Of a stretch of DNA of 64,000 nt, positions 40,082 to 48,080 are shown piece after piece (the stretch's first letter is position 1; every line of letters starts with the position of its first letter). The DNA is from Mesorhizobium helmanticense (GTDB lineage: Bacteria; Pseudomonadota; Alphaproteobacteria; Rhizobiales; Rhizobiaceae). The stretch is taken from NCBI RefSeq assembly GCF_003034915.1, contig NZ_PZJX01000030.1:1-64000 (forward strand), read 5' to 3'. Position numbers and translations under genes: made by a program. The notes beneath the pieces are model-generated. The model did not search any database. It was not told where the DNA came from and was given only the letters and a program-made list of their open reading frames with translations.

Positions 40082-42790
40082 ATGTCCGGCTTTTCGGAAG
40101 ACATGCCCTTTTTTGACGAACCGAATGCGCGGCCCGCGGCCCCGTCCGGCATCGCCGCGCGCGCCATGGCTGCCCGTAGCGGCCAAAGCAATGCGCCCGA
40201 CTATCTCAAGGGATTGAACCCCGAACAGCGGCTGGCGGTGGAGACCACCGAAGGCCCGGTTCTGGTGCTGGCCGGCGCCGGCACCGGCAAGACGCGGGTG
40301 CTCACCACCCGCATCGCCCACATCCTCGCCACCGGCAAGGCTTATCCCTCGCAGATCCTCGCCGTCACCTTCACCAACAAGGCTGCGCGCGAGATGAAGC
40401 AGCGCATCGGCATCCTGATCGGCGAAGGCAATGTCGAGGGCATGCCCTGGCTCGGCACGTTTCACTCGATCGGCGTCAAGCTGCTGCGCCGGCACGCCGA
40501 GCTGGCCGGGATCAAATCCGATTTCACCATTCTCGACACCGACGATGTCGTGCGCCTGATCAAGCAGCTGATCCAGGCCGAGGGGCTGGACGACAAGCGC
40601 TGGCCGGCCAAGCAGTTCGCGCAGATGATCGACGGCTGGAAGAACAAGGGGCTAGGCCCCGCCGACATTCCCGAGGGCGACGCCCGCTCCTTCGCCAACG
40701 GCAAGGGCCGCGAGCTCTACAAGGCCTATCAGGAGCGGCTGCAGACGCTGAATGCCTGCGATTTCGGCGATCTCTTATGCCATCCGATCCGCATCTTCCG
40801 CGCCTATCCCGACGTGCTGAAGGAATACCACAAGCGCTTCCGCTACATCCTCGTCGACGAGTACCAGGACACCAACACCGCCCAATACATGTGGCTGCGG
40901 CTCTTGGCGCAGCGGCCGGAAGGTGTGGGAAAAAGCGCAAACGTCGGCGGCAAGCCGATCTCCCCCCTTGAGGGGGAGATGTCCGGCAGGACAGAGGGGG
41001 GTGCCTCGCACCGACAGGCCGGCGGGACAGCGCCCCCCTCTGTCGCCTCCGGCGACATCTCCCCCTCCAGGGGGGAGATCGGGCGCTCTTCGGCCGAGAC
41101 CCGCGCCACCGTAAACATCTGCTGCGTCGGCGACGACGACCAGTCCATCTATGGCTGGCGCGGCGCCGAGGTCGACAACATCCTGCGCTTCGACAAGGAT
41201 TTTCCCGGCGCCACGATCATCCGACTGGAGCGCAACTACCGCTCCACCGCGCACATCCTTGGCACGGCTTCCCACCTCATTGCCCACAATGAGGGCCGCT
41301 TCGGCAAGACGCTGTTCACCGAAAAGGTCGCTGAGGACGACGAGAAGGTGCATGTCCACGCCGCCTGGGACTCGGAGGAAGAGGCGCGCGCCGTCGGCGA
41401 GACCATCGAGGCCTACCAGCGGCAGAAGCATAATCTCAACGACATGGCCATTCTCGTGCGCGCGTCCTTCCAGATGCGCGAGTTCGAGGACCGTTTTGTC
41501 ACGCTCGGCCTCAACTACCGCGTCATCGGCGGACCGCGCTTCTACGAGCGCATGGAAATACGCGACGCGCTGGCTTTCTTCCGCGTCGTCGCGCAAGGCG
41601 CCGACGACCTCGCCTTCGAGCGCATCGTCAACGTGCCGAAGCGCGGGCTCGGCGAAGCCACCATCCGCCAGATCCACGACACCGCGCGCGCCCTTCGCAT
41701 TCCGATGCTGGAGGCCGCCGCCAAGCTCGCCGAAAGCGACGAGCTGAAGCCGAAGCCGCGCGCCGCACTTCGCGAGGTCGCAGCCAATTTCGAACGCTGG
41801 CAGAAGGCGCTGGAAACCACGCCGCACACCGAACTCGCCGAGACCATTCTCGAAGAGAGCGGCTACACCGACATGTGGAAGAACGACCGCTCGGTGGAAG
41901 CGCCGGGACGGTTGGAAAACCTGAAAGAACTGATCCGCTCCATGGAGGAGTATGAATCGCTACGCTCCTTCCTCGAACATGTGGCGCTGGTCATGGACGC
42001 CGAGCAGAATGAGTCCCTCGACGCCGTCAACATCATGACACTGCATTCGGCCAAGGGCCTTGAATTCGAGACCGTGTTTCTTCCGGGCTGGGAGGAAGGC
42101 CTGTTCCCGCACCAGCGGTCACTGGACGAAGGCGGCCGCTCCGGGCTCGAGGAAGAGCGCCGCCTTGCCTATGTCGGGCTGACCCGGGCCAAGAAGAACC
42201 TGCACCTGTGGTTCGTCTCCAACCGCCGCATCCACGGTCTGTGGCAATCGACCATCCCGTCGCGCTTCCTCGATGAACTGCCGGAAGCCCATGTCGAGGT
42301 CGCCGAAAGCGGTAATTCCTATGGCGGCTACGGCAATTCCTATGGTGGCGGCTCATTCGCCTCGGGGCGCGGCGGCCGCCAGAACCCTTATGGTGCCTCG
42401 CGCTTCGACAATGTCGGCGCGGAAAAATCTGGCGCCTTCTCCAACACCTATGCGACGCCGGGCTGGCAGCGCGCGCAAGCCAACCGCACCGAGGCGACCG
42501 ACCGCAACTGGGGTTCGCGCTCCGGCCATCAGGTCGAGCGCATCGGCTATGGCGAGACCGACTCCGGCTACGGCGCCGGCCGCACCTCGGTCAAAGGCCG
42601 CACCATCGACGGCGAGCTGGTCGCCAAATCCGTCGCCGACAAGCCCTCCGCCTTCAATGTCGGCGACCGCGTCTTCCACCAGAAATTCGGCAACGGCAAC
42701 ATTTCCGCCATCGAAGGCAACAAGCTGACCATCGACTTCGACAAGGCCGGCCAGAAACGCGTGCTGGACGGGTTTGTCACCGGGGTGTGA
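40082..42790 (+). CDS. UvrD/PcrA-like DNA helicase with inserted repeat
   Basis: 902-residue superfamily-1 helicase for DNA repair. Motifs: Walker A LAGAGTGKTRVLTTRIAH, FTNKAAREMKQRI, motif II LVDEYQDTN, motif III VGDDDQSIYGWRGAE, motif IV LERNYRSTAHIL, motif V IMTLHSAKGLEFETVFLPG and VI RLAYVGLTRAKKNLHLW. Between motifs II and III, residues about 285-345, an extra segment is encoded by a palindromic repeat (about 40955-41082), still in frame. The C-terminus has a Gly/Ser/Tyr-rich linker and a Tudor-like end (VFHQKFGNGNISAIEGNKL). It may be pcrA or uvrD; the role is replication and repair. Confidence 0.92.
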   Translation: MSGFSEDMPFFDEPNARPAAPSGIAARAMAARSGQSNAPDYLKGLNPEQRLAVETTEGPVLVLAGAGTGKTRVLTTRIAHILATGKAYPSQILAVTFTNKAAREMKQRIGILIGEGNVEGMPWLGTFHSIGVKLLRRHAELAGIKSDFTILDTDDVVRLIKQLIQAEGLDDKRWPAKQFAQMIDGWKNKGLGPADIPEGDARSFANGKGRELYKAYQERLQTLNACDFGDLLCHPIRIFRAYPDVLKEYHKRFRYILVDEYQDTNTAQYMWLRLLAQRPEGVGKSANVGGKPISPLEGEMSGRTEGGASHRQAGGTAPPSVASGDISPSRGEIGRSSAETRATVNICCVGDDDQSIYGWRGAEVDNILRFDKDFPGATIIRLERNYRSTAHILGTASHLIAHNEGRFGKTLFTEKVAEDDEKVHVHAAWDSEEEARAVGETIEAYQRQKHNLNDMAILVRASFQMREFEDRFVTLGLNYRVIGGPRFYERMEIRDALAFFRVVAQGADDLAFERIVNVPKRGLGEATIRQIHDTARALRIPMLEAAAKLAESDELKPKPRAALREVAANFERWQKALETTPHTELAETILEESGYTDMWKNDRSVEAPGRLENLKELIRSMEEYESLRSFLEHVALVMDAEQNESLDAVNIMTLHSAKGLEFETVFLPGWEEGLFPHQRSLDEGGRSGLEEERRLAYVGLTRAKKNLHLWFVSNRRIHGLWQSTIPSRFLDELPEAHVEVAESGNSYGGYGNSYGGGSFASGRGGRQNPYGASRFDNVGAEKSGAFSNTYATPGWQRAQANRTEATDRNWGSRSGHQVERIGYGETDSGYGAGRTSVKGRTIDGELVAKSVADKPSAFNVGDRVFHQKFGNGNISAIEGNKLTIDFDKAGQKRVLDGFVTGV
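40955..41082. repeat. 128-bp palindromic repeat inside the helicase gene
   Basis: The two ends, CCGATCTCC at 40955 and GGAGATCGG at 41082, are inverted, and the arms are complementary over most of their length with few mismatches, so the element can fold into one long hairpin. Each arm also has its own small hairpin (CTCCCCC/GGGGGAG). The translated text (ISPLEGEMSGRTEGGA, PPSVASGDISPSRGEIG) is typical of a rhizobial repeat that is usually intergenic. It is similar in concept to RIME and Bru-RS elements. Confidence 0.85.
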
Positions 42791-42799
42791 GCAGCCTGT

Positions 42800-43849
42800 T
42801 CACCGATACCGCGCCTGGTTCCACTTATGCCCGAGCAGCGACAGGATGATGATCAGCCCGTTGAAGAACTGGACGTAGAAGCCGCTGAGGCCCGCCGCCA
42901 CCACGCCGGTCTGGATGAACGCGACGGTGACCGCGCCGATGGCGCCGCCGATCACGGTGCCGATGCCGCCCCAGGTTGGCGTGCCGCCGACGAAGACCGA
43001 GGCCAGAACCGGCAGCAGATAGCCGTCGCCGGCCGTCGGCCACCAGGTGAAGTTGATCATCACCGAAAACGTGCCGGCGATCGCCGCCCCAATGCCGACG
43101 AACACGAACACTTTCACCCGCACCCGCTTGACGTCGATGCCCATCTGCTGGGCGCTGTCGGGGTTGTCACCGACCACCCTCACCTGCGCGCCGAAGCGAT
43201 GCCTGTTGTAGAGCAGCGCCGACAGTACGACGAAGGCGATGGCCCAGAAGATCTGCACCGGGATGCCCCAGATCTGGCTGGAGAAGATCTTGTAGGCCCA
43301 GCTGTCGGCGAGGCTGGTGAGCGCCGTCGACTTGCCCTCGTTGATGATCTGGATCAGGCCGCGCAGCAGGAAGTTCATGCCGAGCGTGGCGATCAGCGAC
43401 GACAGCCCGCCATAGACCACCAGCGACCCGACGAGGAAGCCGAGCAGCGTGCCCGTCGCGATGGCGGCGGCGATGCCGAGGAACGGGTCGTAGCCGGCCT
43501 GCACGACCAGCGCGAACACCCATGAGGCAAAACCCATCGTCGCCGGAAACGACAGGTCGATCTCGCCGCAGGTGACGACGAAGACCAGCGGCACCACCAC
43601 GAACAGCGCCACCGGCAGCGTGGTCAGCACGGAGCTGTAGAGATACCAGGTGGTGAAGACGACCGGGTTGGCGATCATGAACACCGCCATCATGACGATG
43701 AACACGCCAAGCGTGCCGAGTGAAGCGCGGTTGTCGAGGATGAAGCCGCGCAGCCAATTGTCGGACGGGTGTCTCCACTCTTTCCCCGCGGCCTCGTCAT
43801 GCGTGACGCCGAGAGGGCTCTGCAGATCGGGTTCCATGATCTTGCTCAT
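42800..43849 (-). CDS. Sugar ABC transporter permease (ribose/fructose type)
   Basis: 349-residue BPD_transp_2 permease, with about ten hydrophobic helices. Typical segments are VFVVTCGEIDLSFPATMGFA, GLSSLIATLGMNFLLRGL, GDNPDSAQQMGIDVKRVRV and FVGGTPTWGGIGTVIGGAIG. It imports a sugar or polyol with the ATPase gene that overlaps it by 4 bases and the binding protein upstream. Last gene of the operon beginning at 47889. Confidence 0.92.
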   Translation of the reverse strand: MSKIMEPDLQSPLGVTHDEAAGKEWRHPSDNWLRGFILDNRASLGTLGVFIVMMAVFMIANPVVFTTWYLYSSVLTTLPVALFVVVPLVFVVTCGEIDLSFPATMGFASWVFALVVQAGYDPFLGIAAAIATGTLLGFLVGSLVVYGGLSSLIATLGMNFLLRGLIQIINEGKSTALTSLADSWAYKIFSSQIWGIPVQIFWAIAFVVLSALLYNRHRFGAQVRVVGDNPDSAQQMGIDVKRVRVKVFVFVGIGAAIAGTFSVMINFTWWPTAGDGYLLPVLASVFVGGTPTWGGIGTVIGGAIGAVTVAFIQTGVVAAGLSGFYVQFFNGLIIILSLLGHKWNQARYR

Positions 43850-44643
43850 CGCGCTGCCCTCCCCGCGTCGCCGGCGTCGTGCAGGCCGGGCAAGCCGCCG
43901 GGATGCGCCACGTCTTCCATGAAGTTTATCAGGTCCTCGGCCGACTTGACCTCGCTGCGGTCGGCGGTGAGCGCGACCTTGCCGCGGTCGAGCACGACAA
44001 AGCGGTCGGCAATGTCGAAGACGTGATGGATGTTGTGGCCGATGAACAGGATCGATCGCCCGCTCGCCCGCACCTGGCGCACGAAGTGGAACACCTTGGC
44101 GGTTTCGGTCAGCGACAGCGCCGTCGTCGGTTCGTCCAGCACGATCAGCTCGGCCTTCTTGTAGATGGCGCGCGCGATCGCTACGCCCTGGCGCTCGCCG
44201 CCCGAAAGCTGGCCGACGATCGAGTGCGGCGTGAACACTTTTGAGGTGAAGCCGATCTCACGCATCAGCCGGCTCGCTTCTTCTATTTCCTTGTTGACCT
44301 TCAGCCAGCCCATAAAGCCTGTGAGCTCGCGGCCCATGAAGATGTTGCGCACGATCGTCTGCTGCACGGCCAGCGCCCGGTCCTGGAACACCGTCTCGAT
44401 GCCGGCGTCGCGCGAGCGCGCGGGGCTCCATCCGGACACCGGCTCGCCGCGCACCAGGATCTCGCCGCTGGTCGGCTGGACCACGCCGGATAGGATCTTG
44501 ATCAGCGTCGACTTGCCGGCGCCATTGTCGCCGATCAGGCCGACCACCTCGCCGCGGTCGACGCTGAGATTGACCCCGCCCAGCGCATAGACCTGGCCGT
44601 AGGACTTCTTGATATCGCGCAGTTCGATGATGCGTTCGGCCAT
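43846..44643 (-). CDS. Sugar ABC transporter ATP-binding protein
   Basis: 265-residue single-copy ATPase. Walker A GDNGAGKSTLIKIL, signature LSGGERQGVAIARAI, Walker B LIVLDEPTTALS and His-loop LFIGHNIHHVF are complete. It has only one ABC domain, as in FrcA-type transporters, rather than the double RbsA. It overlaps the permease gene (ATGA) and is 81 bases after the binding-protein gene. Confidence 0.93.
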   Translation of the reverse strand: MAERIIELRDIKKSYGQVYALGGVNLSVDRGEVVGLIGDNGAGKSTLIKILSGVVQPTSGEILVRGEPVSGWSPARSRDAGIETVFQDRALAVQQTIVRNIFMGRELTGFMGWLKVNKEIEEASRLMREIGFTSKVFTPHSIVGQLSGGERQGVAIARAIYKKAELIVLDEPTTALSLTETAKVFHFVRQVRASGRSILFIGHNIHHVFDIADRFVVLDRGKVALTADRSEVKSAEDLINFMEDVAHPGGLPGLHDAGDAGRAAR

Positions 44644-44724
44644 CGGATCCTCGCTTGATTTCGTGCCGGCGTCCTCGCCAGCGGCCCGCCGGCCGGGCCA
44701 GATCCCGGCCGACGGCTTGGGAGG

Positions 44725-45738
44725 TCAGCGCAGCGCCTGCTTGGCCAGCTCGGCGACGATCTCATAATTCTGCGGCGTGACGAAGCCGGCGCCGGTATCG
44801 ACATTCATCGGCGCCAGGCCAAGCACCACCTGCTGGCAAAGGCTGAGGATCGGCAGATAGCCCTGCAGGAACGGCTGCTGGTCGGCCGTCAGCTGTACCC
44901 AGCCGCCCTTGAAGCCCTCGACGATCTGCGGGCTGGTGTCGAAGCCGAAATTGAAGATGTCGCCCGGCTTCCTGCCCGCCGCCTGCATGTAGGTCGGGAC
45001 GTTGCCAAGCATCTGTCCGCCGGGATAGCCGACCGCCTTGACATCAGGGTTGTTGAGCAGTGCCGCGGTGATCACCGGGATGGCCAGATTGGGGTCGGAC
45101 GCCCATTCGCCGCTTGGCGGCGAGGAAAGCTGGATGACCTCGACGCCGGCTTCCTTCAGCGCGGCGACGGTGCCGCGCTCGCGCGCCCCGCGGGCCTCGT
45201 TCTCGAACGGACCGATCATGATCGCCTTGTCGCCGGCCTTGAGCCCGGCCAGCTTGAACGCCTCGGCGCCGAGCGCACGGCCCTGCTGTTCCTGCTGGGC
45301 GCCGACATAGCCGCCGCCGAACGCTTCCACCACTTTCGGCACCGGCACGTTCTGATACATCATCTTGATGCCGTCCTTGTGCGCCTGTTCGGCCAGCGGC
45401 ATGATCGAGGCGTCGCCGGGATGACCCATCATGGCGATGCCGTTGGGCTTGACCGCGACCGCCTCGCGCAATTGCTGCACCATCTTCTCGACGTCCCACT
45501 GGGAAAAGATGTAGTCGACCTTGGGTCCGAGATCGGCCGCCGCCTGCTTGGCGCCGTTGTAGACGATGGTGCCGAAGGCATCGCCCTCGGCGCCGCCGAC
45601 GAAGAAGCGGATGTGGACATCCTTGCACCATTGGGCGTCGAGTGCCTGCGCAGGCAAGGTGGAGATTGCGGCAGCGAGCGCCGTGGCGGCGGCCACGACG
45701 GTCGAGCGCAGAACTGTCGTTCTCATCGCGATGCTCAT
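44725..45738 (-). CDS. Periplasmic sugar-binding protein
   Basis: 337-residue Peripla_BP_4 protein. A signal peptide (residues about 1-32, ending LPAQALDA) is followed by the ribose-type fold: VHIRFFVGGAEGDAFGTIVY, NGIAMMGHPGDASIMPLAEQ, GGGYVGAQQEQQGRALGAEA. It binds the imported sugar or polyol. ATG 45738 is preceded by GGGAGGA. A 208-base gap with a repeat element separates it from the isomerase gene upstream. Confidence 0.91.
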   Translation of the reverse strand: MSIAMRTTVLRSTVVAAATALAAAISTLPAQALDAQWCKDVHIRFFVGGAEGDAFGTIVYNGAKQAAADLGPKVDYIFSQWDVEKMVQQLREAVAVKPNGIAMMGHPGDASIMPLAEQAHKDGIKMMYQNVPVPKVVEAFGGGYVGAQQEQQGRALGAEAFKLAGLKAGDKAIMIGPFENEARGARERGTVAALKEAGVEVIQLSSPPSGEWASDPNLAIPVITAALLNNPDVKAVGYPGGQMLGNVPTYMQAAGRKPGDIFNFGFDTSPQIVEGFKGGWVQLTADQQPFLQGYLPILSLCQQVVLGLAPMNVDTGAGFVTPQNYEIVAELAKQALR

Positions 45739-45836
45739 GCACTTATCCTCCCATTGTTCCCTCGCAAGCCGAGGGGTTTCGACGAATGCTTCGGCTTGTC
45801 GCCGCAATGCTTCGCTGGCCGGCTCCTCCCGCCAGC

Positions 45837-45940
45837 TTAAAGCGCGTCGCGTTTGAACGAACCCGTGCGACGCGCTTTAAGTTCTTGTTTTGAGGCATGT
45901 CGTTAGCGCAAAACCGCGGCGCACTTTTGCGCGACATGCA
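45837..45940. repeat. Rhizobial intergenic palindromic repeat (two hairpins)
   Basis: First hairpin: CTTAAAGCGCGTCGC (45837-45851) pairs perfectly with GCGACGCGCTTTAAG (45868-45882), loop 16 bases. Second hairpin: GCATGTCG (45896-45903) with CGACATGC (45933-45940), plus inner GCGCAAAA/TTTTGCGC. This arrangement resembles a high-copy repeat known to me from Mesorhizobium-like genomes. It lies inside the sugar operon between the isomerase and binding-protein genes. Confidence 0.8.
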
Positions 45941-45946
45941 TCGGCC

Positions 45947-46855
45947 TCAAGCCGGGTTCGGCAGATACGTCGCACCTCCCCGGCATTGCTTGAGATAGTC
46001 CAGCGCCCGAACCTGCCCGGTGATCTCGAGGTCGCCGCGATAGACCGGGTCGTGCCAGCCCTCGATGTCGATGGCGCCCTTGTAACCGGCGAGCCGCAAT
46101 TCGCTGATCACCCGTGTCCAGTCGCTGTCGCCGAAGCCCGGCGTGCGCATCTGCACGAACGGCAGCCGGCCGAACACGCCATGCTCGCGGATCACGTCCC
46201 AGCGCACCGTCGCGTCCTTGCCGTGGACATGGAAGATGCGCGGCGCCCATTTGCGGATCTGCGGCATCGGGTCGATGAGATAGACGAGCTGGTGGCAGGG
46301 CTCCCATTCGAGGCCGAGATTTTCATCCGGCAATTCGTTGAACATCAGCTCCCATGCGTCCGGATTGTGGGCGATGTTCCAGTCGCCGCTGGCCCAGTTG
46401 CCGTCCATGGCGCAATTCTCGAAGGCGATGCGCACACCCTTGTCGGCGGCGCGCTTGGCCAGTTCCCCCCAGACCTCGCGGAAGCGCGGCAGGCTGTCGG
46501 TCAGCTTCTTGCCGCGGATGCGGCCGGTGAAGCCGCTGACAACGCTGGTTCCAAACAGATGCGCATTGTCGATGACCGTCTCCCAGGCCTTCAGCACGCC
46601 CTGATCGATATCGCCGCTTTCCAGCGGGTTGCCGAATACGCCCAGCGACGAGACGATGACGTCGGCATCGCCGATAGCGTCGCGGATCTGGCCGGCCAGC
46701 CTCGGCAGGTCCTTGCCGCCCAGCGTCTGCCAGAAGAAGGGCTGGATGCTCTCGAAGCCGAGCGGCAGGATCTGCTTGATATAGGCGGCCGGGTCGTCGA
46801 GATTGGCCCGCACCATGGTGCCGATCCTGATATCGAGAAGCGGGTTTGGCATCAT
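45947..46855 (-). CDS. Sugar phosphate isomerase/epimerase (AP_endonuc_2 TIM barrel)
   Basis: 302-residue TIM-barrel enzyme: VRANLDDPAAYIKQILPLGF, ENCAMDGNWASGDWNIAHNP, LGLEWEPCHQLVYLIDPM, FHVHGKDATVRWDVIREHG and GAIDIEGWHDPVYRGDLEI, with metal-binding Glu/Asp/His in the usual places. It resembles IolE, IolH or xylose-isomerase-like enzymes. Its start overlaps the oxidoreductase stop by 4 bases, so it is translationally coupled. Substrate not known. Confidence 0.88.
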   Translation of the reverse strand: MMPNPLLDIRIGTMVRANLDDPAAYIKQILPLGFESIQPFFWQTLGGKDLPRLAGQIRDAIGDADVIVSSLGVFGNPLESGDIDQGVLKAWETVIDNAHLFGTSVVSGFTGRIRGKKLTDSLPRFREVWGELAKRAADKGVRIAFENCAMDGNWASGDWNIAHNPDAWELMFNELPDENLGLEWEPCHQLVYLIDPMPQIRKWAPRIFHVHGKDATVRWDVIREHGVFGRLPFVQMRTPGFGDSDWTRVISELRLAGYKGAIDIEGWHDPVYRGDLEITGQVRALDYLKQCRGGATYLPNPA

Positions 46856-47889
46856 TGTGCGTCCTTGAGTTCTGCGATCGCCACCCGGCGCCCGGTCTCG
46901 GCGCTCTCGATGGCGCCAAAGACCATGGCCAGGCTCTTGATATTGTCGGTGCCGCGCGTTTCCGGCTCGGTGCCGGTTTCGATGGCGTGCATGAAATCCC
47001 TGATGATGCCGAGATGGCCGTCGACGCGGTCCGCCGGATCAAGCGGCGGCACGTCCACCGGCTCGGTTTTGTCGAAAAGCCCGTCCCGGACGGACAGCGC
47101 GACCTCAGCCTTCAGATCGTCATGGCCGTCCCAGAGCAGGCTGCCGCGCTCGGCGACGATGCGCCAGCTGCCTTCCCAGCTGGTGCGGAAGCCATTTGCG
47201 CACCAGGAGCCGGCATAGGTGAAGACCTTCCCGCCGCCGAGATCGAAGGCAGCACTGGCCGACGATCCCTGCCGGTACCAGGAATTCGTCGGTTCCCATT
47301 CCTGGCAATAGACGCTCACCGGCTCGCCGCCGACCATGTAACGGGCGGCATCGAATGTGTGGATCGCCATGTCGAGCAGCAGGACATGGGCCATTTCCTC
47401 GCGAAAGCCGCCGAAATGCGGGGCGATGAAGAAGTCGGCATGGATGCTGGTCGGCTTCCCGATGGCGCCGGAAGAGAGAAAGCGCCTGATACGCCTGACA
47501 TTGGCGACGTAGCGGCGGTTCTGGACGACGGCATGGACGCGACCCGCCTGGCGCGCCGCCTCGACGATGGCGCGCGCATTCTCCGGACTGTCGGCCAGTG
47601 GCTTTTCGGTCAACAGATGACAGTGATGCGCAAAGGCGGAAAGTGCGACATCGCGCCGGGCGGCGGGGACCACGACATCGAACACGGCCTGGGGTTTGGT
47701 CTGGTCGAGCACCGCGTCGAGGCTGGTTCCGATGACGGCGCCGGAGAGTTCGTATTCGCGCGCCCTCGCCTTCGCCCTTTCCGCGTCGAGATCGACAAGG
47801 CCGGCAATACTGAGCCCGTCGATCTGCCTCGCGGCATCGAGCCAGCGCTTGCTCATGGCGCCGCAGCCGACCAGGACGACATCCATCAT
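46852..47889 (-). CDS. Gfo/Idh/MocA family oxidoreductase
   Basis: 345-residue NAD(P)-dependent sugar or polyol dehydrogenase. Rossmann start VVLVGCGAMSKRWLDAARQ, then LTEKPLADSPENARAIVEAA with the conserved EKP, and the C-terminal substrate domain with GHLGIIRDFMHAIETG. It is the first gene of the operon controlled by LacI-type operators just upstream (47945-47972). It likely oxidises the imported sugar before the isomerase acts. Confidence 0.9.
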   Translation of the reverse strand: MMDVVLVGCGAMSKRWLDAARQIDGLSIAGLVDLDAERAKARAREYELSGAVIGTSLDAVLDQTKPQAVFDVVVPAARRDVALSAFAHHCHLLTEKPLADSPENARAIVEAARQAGRVHAVVQNRRYVANVRRIRRFLSSGAIGKPTSIHADFFIAPHFGGFREEMAHVLLLDMAIHTFDAARYMVGGEPVSVYCQEWEPTNSWYRQGSSASAAFDLGGGKVFTYAGSWCANGFRTSWEGSWRIVAERGSLLWDGHDDLKAEVALSVRDGLFDKTEPVDVPPLDPADRVDGHLGIIRDFMHAIETGTEPETRGTDNIKSLAMVFGAIESAETGRRVAIAELKDAQ

Positions 47890-47944
47890 CCAACTCCTCC
47901 CGTTCGGCCCCTCCAGACCGAAGTCACGGCATTTTCGGCATCGC

Positions 47945-47958
47945 CGTAAACGTTTTTC
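47945..47958. promoter_or_regulatory. LacI-family operator O2 (imperfect)
   Basis: CGTAAACGTTTTTC matches the perfect palindrome beside it at 11 of 14 positions. It lies 56-69 bases before the oxidoreductase ATG. Its center is 14 bases from O1. Confidence 0.65.
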
Positions 47959-47972
47959 CGTAAACGTTTACG
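47959..47972. promoter_or_regulatory. LacI-family operator O1 (perfect palindrome)
   Basis: CGTAAACGTTTACG is a perfect 14-bp palindrome with the central CG and AAACGTTT core expected of LacI/GalR operators. It lies between the divergent LacI gene (48081) and the operon start (47889). On the minus strand it is directly downstream of a promoter with TTGACA (48001-47996). Confidence 0.85.
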
Positions 47973-47974
47973 AC

Positions 47975-48001
47975 AACATACCTGATGAGATAGAATGTCA
48001 A
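47975..48001 (-). promoter_or_regulatory. Promoter of the sugar operon
   Basis: On the minus strand a perfect TTGACA (48001-47996) is followed after 15 bases by TATGTT (47980-47975). The spacing is short, so the -10 assignment is uncertain. The two operators lie directly downstream and would block initiation or elongation. Confidence 0.5.
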
Positions 48002-48080
48002 TTGGCCGCTCCCGAAAAATCGTCTTTATCCTTGGCCTGCGCGGCTGCCGGTGCTAGCCAAGCAAGGGGGAGAACTGTCC

